The notes beneath the pieces were generated by a model. It searched no databases. It saw only the letters and a list, made by a program, of their open reading frames with translations, and was not told the DNA's origin. The position numbers and the translations under genes are program-made. From NCBI RefSeq assembly GCF_964656455.1, contig NW_027555051.1, positions 1-64,000 on the forward strand: 64,000 nt of DNA, given 5' to 3'. Positions 24,101 through 39,100 of this stretch are shown here, one piece after another. The stretch's first letter is position 1; every line of letters begins with the position of its first letter. Source of the stretch: Halichoerus grypus (Eukaryota > Chordata > Mammalia > Carnivora > Phocidae).

Positions 24101-27100
24101 TCTTCCATTCCAGGTGCATCTAAGCCATGCAGTCATTTGATTCCATCCTGTGATGGCCTGAGATACTAGATAAAACCCTGGAATAGGGAAGACCTGTTTC
24201 CAGGCCACAAACAGCTTGTGCTCTAAGAAGACACACAGATGTGTACTCACACAATTATATGTAGAAAGTGTTCTGGGGATACAGAGAAAGGAGTAACAGT
24301 CTACCTAGGAGAATTAAAACAAGCACACAACCTTCCTCGAAGTGAGTTGGGTCTTAAGACCTTTGGGTTTCTCTAAGCTTGATTCTGTGCAGTTTTGGGG
24401 TTCTTGCCTCTACGGTTCCTCCCCACCCCTCACAGAGAGAGTGAGCTCTGTGTCCTGAATTTGTGGTCAAGAGTGGAGACATGAGCCAAGAGAAGACACG
24501 TGAAGAAAGGGAAGGGGCTCACCTCTCCCTTGCTCATTCTGCGTTGGGTGCCTGGGCTTCAGGATGAACTGGCCTTGCATCTCTGCGAACCCCTGCTCCA
24601 GAAGGAGGGACTCCTGGAGGGTGGAAGGAGAGATGGAGTCCTCTGGTGTCTGCGGCAGCAGTGTGGTAGATGGAAGATGGCTCATTTTAATTCCATAGGG
24701 ATCTTCATGTCCTATATGGAAAAAATATAGATTCAGGCTGATGGTGATGGCTCTGATCAAATCCCCCTTACCGTGAGTGTATGCATCACACTGGTATATG
24801 CTGCTATTCTGCTGGGGCTTCTGGCTAAAAAGGGCTGTGCCTCCTGAGTGAGCATCATATTCGCTCTTGTTGGGGACACCCTGCAAAAAGCAGGTGCCCA
24901 AGGAAAAGATTTTAAAAAGAGAAAAAAAATTTAAAGCATGTTACTTTACTCGGAATACAAAGATTCATCAGCGCATTGCACAATGCTGACTTTTGCTGTG
25001 TTTCCATCTGAGAATATTTAAGGCCTTCTAGTTTCTGCCTTGACACTAACGAGATCTGCACATCTTAGGCAAATTACTTGGCCCCTCTGAGCCTTACATT
25101 CATCCTTTGAAATGCTTGCCCTCACACAAACTTATAAGGATCAGAGTAAATATATTAATACGCATTGGTGGTTAATATTTTTTAAGTAATTGAACATATA
25201 TATTAAGAATTGCTAACCTCTCTCACATAATGTCAGTTGAACAGATTTTTTTTCATTTCGTTTTGTCAATTTCTAGAGCCAGAGCTACTCAAGGGCAGTG
25301 GGATGGGTTGCCTTTATGCTTTATACTTCCCTCCCACTGCTGCCCTGCCTCCAAGGGGAGTCCTGCCAGGTGATGATCAGAGGGAAGGCTGCACAGTGTT
25401 GGGAACCCAGAAGCAAAGTGCAAAACGATGTTTACAGAGTGGAAAACTGCACCCAGAGTCAGTGAGAGTTGCCTGCCAAGTGATTAGTTTTGTTCTTGTA
25501 TGCTTTAAATTGTTTCCTCTCTATAGAATTCTCAAAGACCCTGTGCTATATGACATGGATCTCATTTTTTAAGAACAGAATGGAAGTTCTCTTTCTGTCA
25601 CTTCTGATTTATTATTGAATGTAACTTGAGGAGCTTTTGCTGTTCCTTCTCATCTGTCATAGATGCAGTGTCAGTGATGTGTTCACAAGAATCACAGTGA
25701 CTTCCCTCTTTTAAGGAAAAAGAAGCTTCTACGACAGCAATACAACCAATTCACAAAGATAACCAGGAGATAATCCGCAATTGAGAATTGAGAGCATTGT
25801 TAAAAAATGCATTTTGATTGCTGCTAATGGATCATCATGAATGACAGGCTCTCCGGATTCCTTAGAGCTGCCTTGGTGTGTGAAGCTGCTCAAAGTCTAA
25901 AAAGTTATCATCTATATTGTTTTACCTAAATTAATGCACTTTATTAAAAGAAATATATTTAAGTATTTGACTTTTTTCCTTTTTGTTGTTGGCCAACTTT
26001 TACAGAGATGTCAATATTAATATGAAACATGGAATGGTGGGGGGGATTTTTTTCCTCAGCTATGCCCTTGGTGACTCTCTGTATCCTAAGACTGGGAATA
26101 TACATTTCATAGAAAGAAATTGGTTATTTAGATTTCCAGATCACTTGAAAATATTCTTTAGATAACTTGGAAAACAGTAATAGCCTCATGGGATTATTTT
26201 CTTTTTAAGATTTTATTTATTTCTTTGTCAGAGAGAGAGAGAGAGAGCACAAGCAGGGGGAGCGGCAGGCCAAGGGAGAAGCAGCTCCCCACTGAGCAAG
26301 GAGCCCAGGACCCTGGGATCATGACCTGAGCCAAAGGCAGACACTTAACTGAGCCACCCAGGCATCCCGCCTCACAGGATTATTAAAAAGATTTAAAAAA
26401 ATGCATGTAAGAAGGAATGCTCTAAGATTTCTAGCAGAAATCATTGTCACCATTACCATACATTACTATACTTCAAGGTCTGCTGCAGATCCTCTCTTTT
26501 TTCTCTTGTTTTTTAATCCTTCTATTTCTGGTAAGCACTGAACAATTTTGCTAATCCAAAGATTTTTTTTTAGAGAACTTGTGCTAATAACTATTTTAGG
26601 AGAGCTGTAATCTGTTTATCAATAACCTTAAGAACAGTGATGGAAAAAGCCTGAGAAACAGCAAAGTGCAGGTAGTTTAGTCAGTGAAGACTTGAGGAGT
26701 TTAAATGTGATTATCTCATTTTCCTCATGATGCTGAGAAAACTTCTGGGCACAGAGCAGGTGTTAAACACATACCTATACCTGGATTCAGAGACATGATT
26801 GGATTTTAGTGGATTCTCACAGAATAGAGGCTATTTAGTTGTTAGGAACTGGAATTCAAGACTGAATATGAAAAATAAATGTATGGGAAAAAGAAATTCC
26901 GATTCTTTGCTTTCATACCTAAGTGAGTAAATAAGTAAGTAAACACTAAACAAAACAATGTTTAAGACAGCTCTGTTTGTCAGGTAAAATGAAGTAGAAA
27001 CGAAAAATTTACATTTCTCTCCCTAACTAGACCTTAAGCTGATGAATGAAGAGATGTCCTCAGTGCCTGGGAAAAAGTAAGTACCTGGTAATTCTTTAAT

Positions 27101-30100
27101 AAACGTGAGAGTGAATATTGCATGTGATTTTCACTTTTAAGGGTATTTAAGCTTAAGACAGAACAACCATTACTTTGAGATGTAGAGTTACAATTTTGAA
27201 CCTAATCAATCCCATCTTAGATTTTCCCTGACACTTACCAATGAGTGGGTGTGGGGACGCTTCCTTGCCAGCACTCACCGACAGCTGGTAGTCTTTCTCA
27301 GAGCCCTTGGAAACAAAAAGAACTATGCATCATAACAAATCTTTCACAGTACTTGAAGAACACATTTCCTTTGCATATCTATGTTTCCAGAAAGAAGGAA
27401 TTGGGGCCAGTATAAATGCTATTTGGTCCATGGAGGTAGCTACAGTACTTGTTAACTTGTTCCCTCATAGCCTCCAGTGGACCGTCCCAGGTTCTTGTCA
27501 TTTTTGATAAAGGCCAGGAAACCGCAGTACAATCAGCCCCTCACTGTGTGGGTGGCCCATGGCATAAGAAATCACAGTTGTGCCCCTTCACTAAGGAGGA
27601 AAGTTCTAATCTCGGAGTCCTGCCTTCCGCTGTCTCTAGATTCCTTGGATAATGTTGGCTTTTGCCGCCAAATGTCCCTGCCCTGACATGCATATTGTCC
27701 AGAGAGCCATATACCCTGCTGTGACTATTCCCGAGCAAAGTAACTTGAAAGGCATCAATAGCTCAGCAGCCCTGGGCAAAAGGAGACAAACGCCCAAGAG
27801 GCCTTGAGGAGATAGCGGACTGAAGTCAGCCACTGGCTTTGGTGCGGGCAAGCCCCACTTCAGGGAGAGGAAGAACAAGGACTCTCACCTAGACGACATA
27901 TCAGATGCAGAAAACAATCACTCCCAGCAGAATTACCGCCCAGTAAACCTGGAAGTCCTACTTGAAACAAACACATCTAAATTATAAAGATCGCGGAACT
28001 ATTTTAGAGAGTCTTCCAGGAGACTAAAGCAAAAAATGTTCGACATGGAGTTGTTGGTGATAGGTACTATGCTTGCCCTTGACTCCTGATTAAAAATCAG
28101 GGTCTTGCCCTTATGAAGAAAGGTCATAGGTATGGACACAGACACACACAGACACACAGACACACACACATAGCTGAATCTGCTCAAAACTGTATTGCAT
28201 ATAAGATGTGAGAGCTAATAAGGTAGGGTAGGGTTTGGAAATGCTATGCTGGAATCCCTTAAATCAGGCATACATAAAGCCAAATAGCCCCAATTCTTCA
28301 TTAAAACAGAAATTCTTTGTGTGGTGAGATTGATCACTTTATGCAAAGGAAAATCACAAACATGAAATAAAATGAGCTTCATCATTAATCAATCTCCCCA
28401 ACTTCATCCCTAAAACCACTCACTCTCTTTCTAAGACTTAATTCCTGTTTAGGGTATATATATCATACAGGTTAGAAATCAATGTAGATATGTGCTTTAC
28501 TCAGTACATATAAATTCAATTTTATTTCAGATATATTATTAAATTTTGTTTGTACAGAAATCATTGATTTCTTATGCCAAATTCCAGTTGCTCTGAATTT
28601 TTTAGGGGCTTTATTATACCATTGGGTCAGACAGAATTTAAGTAAGAATCTTGTAATTATGTCATGTCATAATAGCAAGACATCTTTGCATTTATAGAGG
28701 ATTTTATATAAGAAGCGGTGCTTTACAAGTGCTCCCTTCAGTTCTGTCCATCTGACTATCACTCTCCCTCTCTTTTCCCTTAGAAAACCTCATCCTCAAA
28801 TATGTCCATGTCTTTCATCAAAAAAAAAAAAAAAAAAAAAAAATCCAGCAACTCACACCAGCACCATCAAAACATAAAGGAACAGGCAGTTAAAACCAAA
28901 ACAAGATGAAAGTGATATGTACGCAACTGCCCCCAGATCCATGGTCTTATTCAGAACTTGCCCTCTTTACCAGTTCATAAGGGGTGTGAGCCGCCTCATC
29001 CCAAGGAACTGCACCAAGAGGAGGTAGCTTCTAGCCATGTGGTCTTTATGTCAAAATGTACAACAAAACATATAAGTTAGGATTCCTCTAACTGGGATTG
29101 AGTCCTTGCGTGATGACCAGGGTAAATAGGGATGGGGAGGAATCAGGAACGAAGACACAGATAGAAGAGTCCAATAGAGGAGGAAATATTTAGAAACTTA
29201 GAAATATTTTATTGTCTGTGTATAAAATATATACAATAAACTGCATGTTGTTATTAGCACTCTAAAATTATAGCCCAATTTTATGCTATGATTTCGAATT
29301 CGCAGAAAATTTAAAATGGGAAGACAAGAAGAGCACCCATGTATAGGCTAATAATATAGCTTTGCTGCCTTCAATTTCTAAATCTGGGGGACAAAATATG
29401 ACTATGATATCTATAATAATCAGCTGTCTTATAATGGGAGGTACACAACACACACACACACAAATCTCAAAAGTCAAAGTTGGTTTTTAAATTAAAAATA
29501 GTTTGCAAGGCAACTTATGGTTATTCCTAGCATTGGTAGTGACATGTTGATAATGTCATTCGCTGTGTCTGAATTTGTTCCTGTTACAGTTACAGACTGT
29601 AAAAAAGAAATAAGAAAAATTGCTATAAATTTTTAAAAATTTAAAGCAGTGACCAAATAATTATTGTCAAATTATTATCCATACTCTAAAGGCAAAGCTT
29701 GTTTTCAGTTAATGACAAAGTAAAGCATATGTAGAGCACACACCCTTAATTATATCTTCATTTCTTTACAGAACATGAAGCTAGTAGGAAACATTTCAGT
29801 AAAACATGTATTTCCCTTCAAGGATTTGTGGCTTACAAAATATAGCAGCTTAAGCAAGAAAGAGAAAAACAGAATTCCACGAGGGGACATGAACTGACCC
29901 TCAGCTCCATAATGCTATTTCCAAAATAGAGAGGGGAGATAGTTTAAAAAGGAGGAGCTAGATACTTTTCTCTCTTCGCAATTACATACTCAGTTTCAGC
30001 AAAATCAGAATAAGAACTGTCTGTGACAGACATTTAAAAAAAAAAAAAAAACTACTATTTAGTCAGTACTTTCTTTGTGTCATCATGGTTACTAAGATTT

Positions 30101-33100
30101 CCATTGTTGAAATCTGTTGAGACAAATAAAACCAATGAGTCTAGGAAATGAGACTGAAAATTTTAGAAGTTTATATTCCATTCGCAACTCTGACAGTGAG
30201 TAGTTACTTATAATATCTCTCTATCACACCTTATATTGAGAAACTGCTCCATACAACAAGGAAAACAGTTATTGAAAATTATCTGAAAGGGACTGATAGG
30301 AATCTGAGATGATATCTATAAAACTATCCGAATTCCAAAAGACATTTTAAAATAGGACAATATGTAACCAACTATGCATACAGTTTTTATAACATTATTA
30401 GGCAATGAGGCCTGTGTCCTTTGAGAAACAGTGCATGAAGAAGACAAGCAACAGAAGTGGACACTCACAGTCCTTAAAAATATTAAAAACAAAGTTAAAA
30501 GAAACTTGTTCTTTCATTGTATTTTTCTTCTTAGGAATTGAAATGCAATTGCTTGATATGACAGATGGCCCAAAAGTTGTTTGATAATCGAACTTTTATA
30601 AACACAAGTGTTCATTGATTTCAAACTACTTGAGCTTTAAGGATTATTAAAAAAAAGTGTTCAGAACCTAGCAGTAGGACTCAGAGCACCCAAACTCAAG
30701 GATATCCTATGTTAAATTGTCAGGGAGGGGCTTCCTATGTTAAATTGTCTAGAGGATTCAAGACTGGGTCTTAGCTTGAAATTTAGTTAGAAGTAATGGC
30801 TCTGCTATTTTTTTTTTTAAGATGTCTGAAAGCCTTTCAATACAACTTAAAAACTTTCCCACGAATTTTTTTTTTAAGATTTTTATTTATTTATTTGTCA
30901 GAGAGAGAGCACAAGCAGGGGGAGCCACAGGCAGAGAAGGCAGAGGGAGAAGCAGGTTCCCCTCTGAGCAGGGAGCCTGTTGCAAGACTCCATCCCAGGA
31001 CCCGGGGATCATAACCTGAGTCGAAGGTAGATGCATAACTGACTGAGCCACCCAGGCGTCCCTCCCTTGAAATCTTTTTAAAGAAAAAAAAAAAATCTCT
31101 TTTGAAATACTAATAATCACTTTTTAATTTATCTGGTCTGCAAGATAATGGTTTTCATGGTATAAGGAACATACTATGTTCAAAATAGTAATTCCAGAGA
31201 CGTATGTATATTTTCCTGCATGTTGTAGGTTCTCCAAAACAGATAAATTCCAGTAGATAGAGCTCTCTGTAAACAAATAACTTCAGAAAAATAAGCTGTT
31301 TTTTGGAAATAATTTAAAAGAAAAAGAAATGTTACTTTTTGTTTTATATGAGTCAAAGTGTTACTTAATATATGAAGAACAAGGAAAATGTGATCAATTC
31401 TCAAGAGCTGAAGCCAACCCTGAGATGATCTAGATGTTCAGGCTGTTAGCCAAAAACAGCTATTACAATAATGCTCAATGATACAAATGAAAATATGCTC
31501 ACAATAAACGAAAGAGGCATCTTAGCATAGAAACTAAAAATATTTAAAAATAGAAATTTTTTATCTGAAAAATATCTTAAAGAAAAAATTTACTGACTAG
31601 GCTACATTGCATAATGGAGATGACAAAAGGAAGTCAGCGATTTGAAAATAGATAATAGAAATTATCCTGTCTGAAGAAGAAAAGGGGAGAAAAAGATTGA
31701 AAAAATTAAGACCCTGAGGGATCTATGAGCAATATGAAAGGGTCTGATATACATATAACTGGACTCTCAGGAGGAGAGAAGAGAGAAAATGGGGAAGAAA
31801 ATATTTGAGGTAATAATGATTAAAATTTCCCAAATTTGGTGAAATTAAATTTATAAATTCAAGAAGTTCAGAATATGCCAAATAGGACAGATTCAAAGAA
31901 AACCATGCTGTGATACTTGATAGCCACACTGCTAAAAACCAAAAATAAAGAGAAACTCTTGAAAGCAGCTAGAGAAAAATGACAAATCACCTACAGAGGA
32001 TTAATGTTTGATTGATCCCAGACTACTCATCAGAAAGCACAAAGACAAAAAGACAGTGGAACAGCTTTAAAGGGCTGAAAGGAAAAAGTTTGCAAACAAA
32101 ATTCTACATCCCTCAAAATATCCTTCAAGAGTGAGTGTGAAATAAAGCCATATTCAGAGAAGAGAAATTAAGAAAATCTGTTTGCACCAGATCTGCACAA
32201 GAAATGCTAAGGATCATCTCTCTCGGATGAAATGAAAACAGTGTTAGAGGGAAACTTGGATCTTTAGGAATGAGTGAAGAACATTAGAAATGCTTATTTT
32301 GTGTAAATTATACATAAATAAAGTTGATTTTTAAAGATTTCAAGGTAATTTTCCATGGAAAATTCTGAATGGAACCCACTGCCACAGCTGAAATCAAAGC
32401 AGGCAGAGACAAGAGTGTGCTCTGCTGCTAGAGAACCCTCTGGCCTTATCTCCTTCATGCAATGCATCTACCTGGTGCTTAGAAACCAATCAAAATATTT
32501 GCGTGGCTTTTGCTTTGGCCACGAATAGCTACCACTTTTTCCACCTTCAAGTACTCTTTTGTGTGATCTAGAGCTACTGTAAAGTATAACAGGAAAAAAA
32601 AAAAATGTCACTTAAAGATACCCAAAGTATCTTGTTCATCATTGCAAATGTCTTGGCTACTGCACTACAATTTCAGAAATCAAATTTTATACAAATAATG
32701 GGCAACTGGTTTGATTTTTTCCCCCAACAGCCAAAAGAAAATGAGATAGAAATATGCTGATCCCTTAAAAGTGTCATCCCTCTGAGCTCAATTCAACCCT
32801 GATATTCCTTGGAACAAAAGACCTTTCAAAACCCCTCTGCAGTTGATATAACTACTAAGTGAAATACCTGACCCTTGAGTAGATCCTGTACTGGAAAGGA
32901 GACATTATTGAGGTCAACTGACAAAATGGGAACATGGAAGGCAGAGTAAAGTATTACACCGATGTTAAATTTACTAAAGGTGATAACTGTATGATGGTGA
33001 TATAAGAGGATATCTTTATTCTTGGGAAATACTTAGGTTTAAGGATAAAGGGCCATGGCATTTGTATGACCCTCAAAAATAAGTATAACATACACATAAT

Positions 33101-36100
33101 AGGGACAGAGAAAGAAAATAAATGATAAAGCAAGTGGAGTAAAATGTTACTAATAGCTGAATCTAGGTAAAGGGTGCATGGGGTGTTTTTTGTTTTATTT
33201 TTATATCTACAACTTTTCTGTGAGTTTACACTTATACCAAATAAAACACCAATGGGGGGAGGGTGGAGAACTGTGGAAACAATCCAAGCCATTCTGTACA
33301 TAAGTAGTAACCATTGGAAAAAAAGGTTTAATTCTAGTAGGAAATACCTGCATGTGAAAATCACCTTATTACAAGCCAGTGTTATTGCTATTAGAAAGAT
33401 CCAGAGAAATATTATGGATACTTAACACGCAATACTCTTTCCATGCTTAAGTACTGTGGCATGGATTCCTCTCGCTTCATATTACCTAGGATTCACTCTT
33501 TATGTATACAAAGACACGTGTAGACAGGAAAAGACATTTTCCCACATGGTACTTTTCTAAATACTCTCTCTCTTCTTATCTTTTGCTCTCTCCTTCCTAC
33601 CTCCCCGTCTCTCCCTCCCTCCCTCTCTCTATCTCCATCTCCATCTCCCTCTCTTTCATTCTATCTGAATCAGGAACATGGAATTTAATTTTTGGTCTTA
33701 AAAACACTTACACAGGCACAGTTCTTGATGTCCTCAGTGAAGATTCTGAGAGGAATGCTTTTTGGCTGGTCCTTCTCTTTGGCTAGATTGATGTACCTAA
33801 TCAAATTCAATAATAACCCCAAATAGAGTAGGATGAATTAGCTATTAGCTTACTTTCAAATTGATCTATGTGGCTAAAATTTTCAACATACTCTGTTATT
33901 TTTAAATGCATGTAAATAAACTCAGCAAAACCAAATTATGGGTTGGGAGAAAACATGCAAAACTATTTCAGGAAAATAAGACATGACTCAGAAAACAACA
34001 GGTTGCTCTTGTCATGTAAGATGTGAGCAGCAGATCCAGTCATCAAAGCTTTCCTGCCTAGACTGGAGGGCCCAGCACCTTCAAGGGTAGGAATGAGAAG
34101 GTGCTTTGAGCATCACTCAGGAGACTAAATTGCACTGAAGAAAATTTAATATGTATCTTTTGAGAATAATGTTAGCTCCAATCATTAGGTCTGAGAGAAG
34201 GGGAAGATGAGAGTGATAACCAGAATTTCATCAAAAATAAGCAATATGTGCATGTAAATAAGAGCAGATTATTTGCAGTAGCAGCCAGGGTACATCTAAA
34301 TAAGAAATTATTTGAGGATAGTCTAACAATTTCTACTAAGTAGGGGAAGCATAGTGTGTGGGGGCGCTGCTTTGAAGGGATTTATTCTTTTCTCATGGGT
34401 TAAAGATGTATAGTATGTATAGTGACAAGATACCTTTGAAGGAAAGAATGCCATTTTTCCTTTTGTTCCGAAGAACTGCAATTTAAAAAAATGGGAAGAA
34501 AAAATTAAGATACATACAATACTTATACTAGCAAAATAAGATCACCATTCCAGAAAAAAATATCAGCAGCCAGTTGTTAAGGATGTGGATGCATGTGTTA
34601 ATATCATACTGTCCTCATAGTTGGGCTTTGGAGGGACCCCACTCTTTTATGAGCGTATTAAAGCAATGGGAAGTAGATCCTAAAGTGGAAGAAAAGTTGG
34701 TTTTGAATCTGAACACTTAATTGTAACTATGTGATGCAAGCTATGCGATCATGGGCACTTTGCTTAACTGCGCTGATCTTCAGTTTCCAGAACTGGAAAA
34801 GGGTTAATTATACCCCGAGTGTTCCTGCAGCTGCAAGTGCTATTCAGATATAAAGAACATTATTATTCAAATTAAATCATACTTAAGGAATTTGGCATTT
34901 GGATGGAACTATCTTGGCCCAGAAACAAGAATATCTTTTTAGGAAAAAATACCTGTAATATTTTTATTTCTTCATCCACACAGCAGCTTGGAATGTGTTA
35001 AATTAGTTTCTAGAAAACATTCTTCATTACTGTGATCCTCTGAGCAAGATCAATCCAGCTAGTGCTAAACTACTAAAGGTTAGTCTTTTCTCAACTAAAG
35101 TTTTCACAGCATTTAATATCCAAAGTTGCGAATGTTTTAAGCCTCATTCATACATGGCCTTACCACTTACTAGCGTTTTTTTACTGTGGGAAACTACACA
35201 AAATAAAATTGACCATTAGTGACCTTTAGTACATTCACAGTTTTGTGCAACTACCGTGACTGTTTAGTTCTGGAACATTTTTTCACCCAAAAGCAAACCT
35301 GTGTCCATGAAGCAGTCAGTCACTCTTCCTTCCTTCCTGTTTCTAGCTCCTGTACCATATTTTGTGTATTTGTTGATAAACACTTGGGTTGTTTCTACTT
35401 TTTTTTGTTTGTTTGGTTTTTGGCTATTGTCGACAATGCTGCTATGAACGTTTGTGTATCAATTTTGTGTGCACCTATGTTTCTCTTGGGTATACATCTG
35501 GAGGTGGCATTGCTGGGTCGTATAGTAATTCTGTTTGACTTACTGAGGAACCATCAAACTGTCCACAGTGGCTGCCACATTTTATACTCCTCCCAGCAAC
35601 ACTGCTCCCCAACCCCTCCATCGCTGTTTCAGGATTTGTCCCATCTGGAAAATGGAACGCCCACTTCGCGCCCCAGCCTGCCTATGCGCATGGACACAGC
35701 TTCTAGTTAGCCATGCTGATCTGCAGAACAGTAATAATAACAAATAGCAAAAGCACTAGGTGCCAGGAATTGTTATAAATGCCTTCTATATGTTTACACA
35801 GCTTTTTAACTAATATAACCTGTAGAAGCCTGGCTTCCACATTTTCCTCCTTGTTAGGGAAAAAAAGTTTCTTGGAAACTCCCCTGTCAAAGACTTTATA
35901 CATTCCCAATTGAAACTGGTTCCTTCCATTTGCAACATGGAGAAGACAGTAAGCAAGAGGAACTGAGAATCTTTACAGAAATACGTCGTGGAAAAGAAGA
36001 CATGCGGAGAGCATATAAATACATATTTCTTCCCAATAAGCTTTGAAAATTTTTCATCAAGTCAACGCTGCATTATAGGGCTTAATAAATTAACAACTTG

Positions 36101-39100
36101 TAAACATTTTCGTTGTCTTCCCTTTGTGATGACGTGTGGCATTTTGGTGGAGTGGGGTGAGGAGAAGAAAGGAGGGTGTTAAGTGCATGTGATGAACACT
36201 CATTGTGCAAAACAAGAATGAGACTTGGGGTGTGGTTGTTTCAAACAGCAGATGTAAGTGTTGCACCACCCCTGTAAACTCAGGAGTGTCTGCTCAGGAT
36301 GTCCGGGGTAGAGAGTCACATTCCCCATCCTCATGTCAGCCTAAGAATGTGTCTTGCACAACTAACCTCTACTCAACGCAATCATACTGTTGTTTTCGAT
36401 GGTCACCTCTCTAGAGACACCAACTAAGATAAGCAGTACACAGCAATTCAGGCAACCTCATATTCAATGACATGATTAATTTCTTTGTATAATTACATAC
36501 TACTTTTAAAGGAATGAACTTGGGAGTATAAGAGCAATTTTTCAAATTTAATTGGACTCTTTAATAGTACTTGCTCAAGAAAAATATGCCAGTGATTTGG
36601 AAACACAGATACCCCCTGGGAATTAGGGGGCAGGATATTGGAGAGGGGTTCTAGAACCTCACTCTCTTGATTCTCCTTCCATATGCCTAAAACACCCAAT
36701 TCCTCAAGTGGCTCCTAGAGCCCATCTGAAAAACCACTGATCAAAACCAAAAGAAATTACTCCAATAGTTCCCACTCTACGTTATCTACTTGCTCCCATT
36801 TGTACATACCTTTTGGGGGAAAGTACAAGGCAAATGAGTGTCATTATGGGAAGTCAAAAAGTGAGTCACTGGCTTGATATATAATCAGATTAAAATGTTT
36901 TTCTTTTTAACCCATGTAAATACAAGACCAAACGGTCGGTCTTACCTGAAGGTGGCCACAAAGGTCACCGTGGGCCAGCCCAGGATAAAGGACCTCCCAG
37001 CACAGATGTTGGCATCCTCCACTCTGTCCATACAGTTGGCAGTCCACACGGTGTTCAGTGGTATTTTATTTTTTATCTTAAGTTTTTTCTTATACCTAGA
37101 AAGATACCCAAACAAGACCTCTGTCAGTTTGTTTCATAAATGTTATGGGAACAGCCGTGCTCATCAGAGACCAGTTCTCACTGCTCCAGGGCACAGCATG
37201 CCTCCCTTGTCTCTATTACCCTCTGTGCCCAGCACAGCAAATGGTGACATGACCTTTACAAAGTGTGTGTTGAGCGAAGTCTGGCCCTAGGAAGGCCCTG
37301 AAAACACTTCCTCAAATGGCAGCAAGTGGCCATTTTTCTGAATGTTGAGTGTTGAGTAAAGACGATATATTGCAGAGCTTTTTCAGAAAACCATTAATTC
37401 ATTTATTATTGTTAGAATTTGTTTCTTATTATATATAGTTTTATGGTTATTATTAGAGTTAATTATTCATTTATGACTTGCTTACTTCAAAAAGTATTTG
37501 AGGGGCTGAACAAAGCTACCTGTACACGATTTATAAAAATAGTCATACAATTTTTTTCTTAAGAGAGACAAACCAGGGGGCGCGCCTGAGTGGCTCAGTC
37601 GGTTAAGCATCCAACTCTTGGTTTCGGCTCAGGTGGTGATCTCAGGGTCTTGAGATCGAGTCCCCGTGTAAGGCTCCCCTCTCAGTGGGGAGTCTGCTTC
37701 CCCTCTCCCTTTGCCCTTCCCCCCGCTCACGCTCATTCTCTCTAAAATAAATAAATACATAAATAAATCTTCAAAAGAGAGAGAGAGAGAGAGAGAGAGA
37801 GACAAACCAAGAACAAAAAATAAACTTGGATCAGAAAGATTTAAAAGTTATTTTCAACCTTAATTAAAAAAAAAATACTTTCTAGCCTTTAAAGCATAGG
37901 TTATTTTCAATTTCCCTTCTTAAAATTTTATCCATATCATTTTCCCTTAGATTCTGGCTAAAACTGAAAAACTGTTAGCCTACAGATTGAGCCCAATTTA
38001 AAAATCATCAATCCATCAATCAATCAATCCCAGATCAGTGGTCAGGAGGTCGTATATGTGAGTGATGGATACTTCCCATTTCTCTGAGGAGTCAGAAGGT
38101 GATCAACTTTGTCAGTGGTGAAACTGCTTTTTGACAATTTCTGCCTAATCTTCTTTGATCTCTAACATGAAAACCACCATATTGATTAATTTGGTTAATT
38201 CACAACTTTAACTCTCAGGTGGGCTTGAGATTTAAATAGTTATAAGCCCTCTGAGGGATGCTTAGGGAACTTGGACACACCACTCTGGAACTCCTTCCTA
38301 TTCAGAAACACATGTGGAAACACTAAACTAAAATGAGATCAAAGACACCTCATGTGCAAAAATCCCTATGACTCCAATGATTCATGGAACAATTAAAGCT
38401 AAGACTCTCCAATGGGTTTTATGAAAGAAAAATAATTTTGCTGGAAGCGCACTTGAAGGATAATCTAGATTCAAAGTTTATGACACAATGAATAAAGTCA
38501 TCAGATAAAATCATTATCAGATATCAGATGTCTGATTATCAGATAAAATCATTTTTCTAGATAGTAACTCCAAAGGCGTTGCCAAGGTAAAAATATATGG
38601 CTAATGGGAAAGATAGACATATATCTGTTTGTTTTCACAGATTTTTTTTTTGTTTTTCTAATGTAGGTATCTGTGTGTATACAGACACCTGAGGTACTGT
38701 GTGGAAACTTCCAAATACATTGACCTGGAAAAAGGCATCTCAATAATTCTCTCCTTAGTTCAAGAAAGCGCCAAGATTATCTACTCCAAACCAAGGAGTT
38801 ATCCCAAAGCCCAGAGCATGGTTTCTACTGTCCTATAACATTTGGAGCACTTACCATATGCCAAGCACTGTTCTAAATATTTTATAAATACAAATATAAA
38901 AAATTTAATCCTCAAACAACTACACTAGGTGGTCTTTATTAGCTCCATTTTACAAATAAGGAAACTCACAGAAAGGTCAAAAAAATTGCCAAAGGCAAGA
39001 GAGTTTGAACCCAGACAGCCTAACTCATGAGCCCATGTTTGTAACCACTTGGCCTCTGTGGGTGCTGACCTATCGTTCCATGAACTACCCTTCTCATGTT

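Larger units (their letters stand above)
29597..33711 (-). other. Intron
   Basis: Non-coding. Reverse CAN-SINE at 30866-31062, an old L1-like segment at about 31690-32330 and a second old repeat-like segment at about 32900-33250, plus a CT-rich tract at 33597-33655. Confidence 0.6.

Noticed and set aside
24467..24901. Continuous 144-codon minus-strand frame
   Set aside because: It combines the real exon 24711-24523 with intron on both sides; family peptide matches only the exon part.
28140..28172. CA-rich tracts resembling a repeat array
   Set aside because: Simple microsatellite; no spaced direct repeats, so no CRISPR-like structure anywhere in the window.
35219..35710. 163-codon plus-strand open frame
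   Set aside because: Lies in an old L1 3' region in reverse orientation; no protein resemblance.
36874..37290. 138-codon plus-strand open frame
   Set aside because: It is the antisense shadow of the PH exon at 36946-37095.
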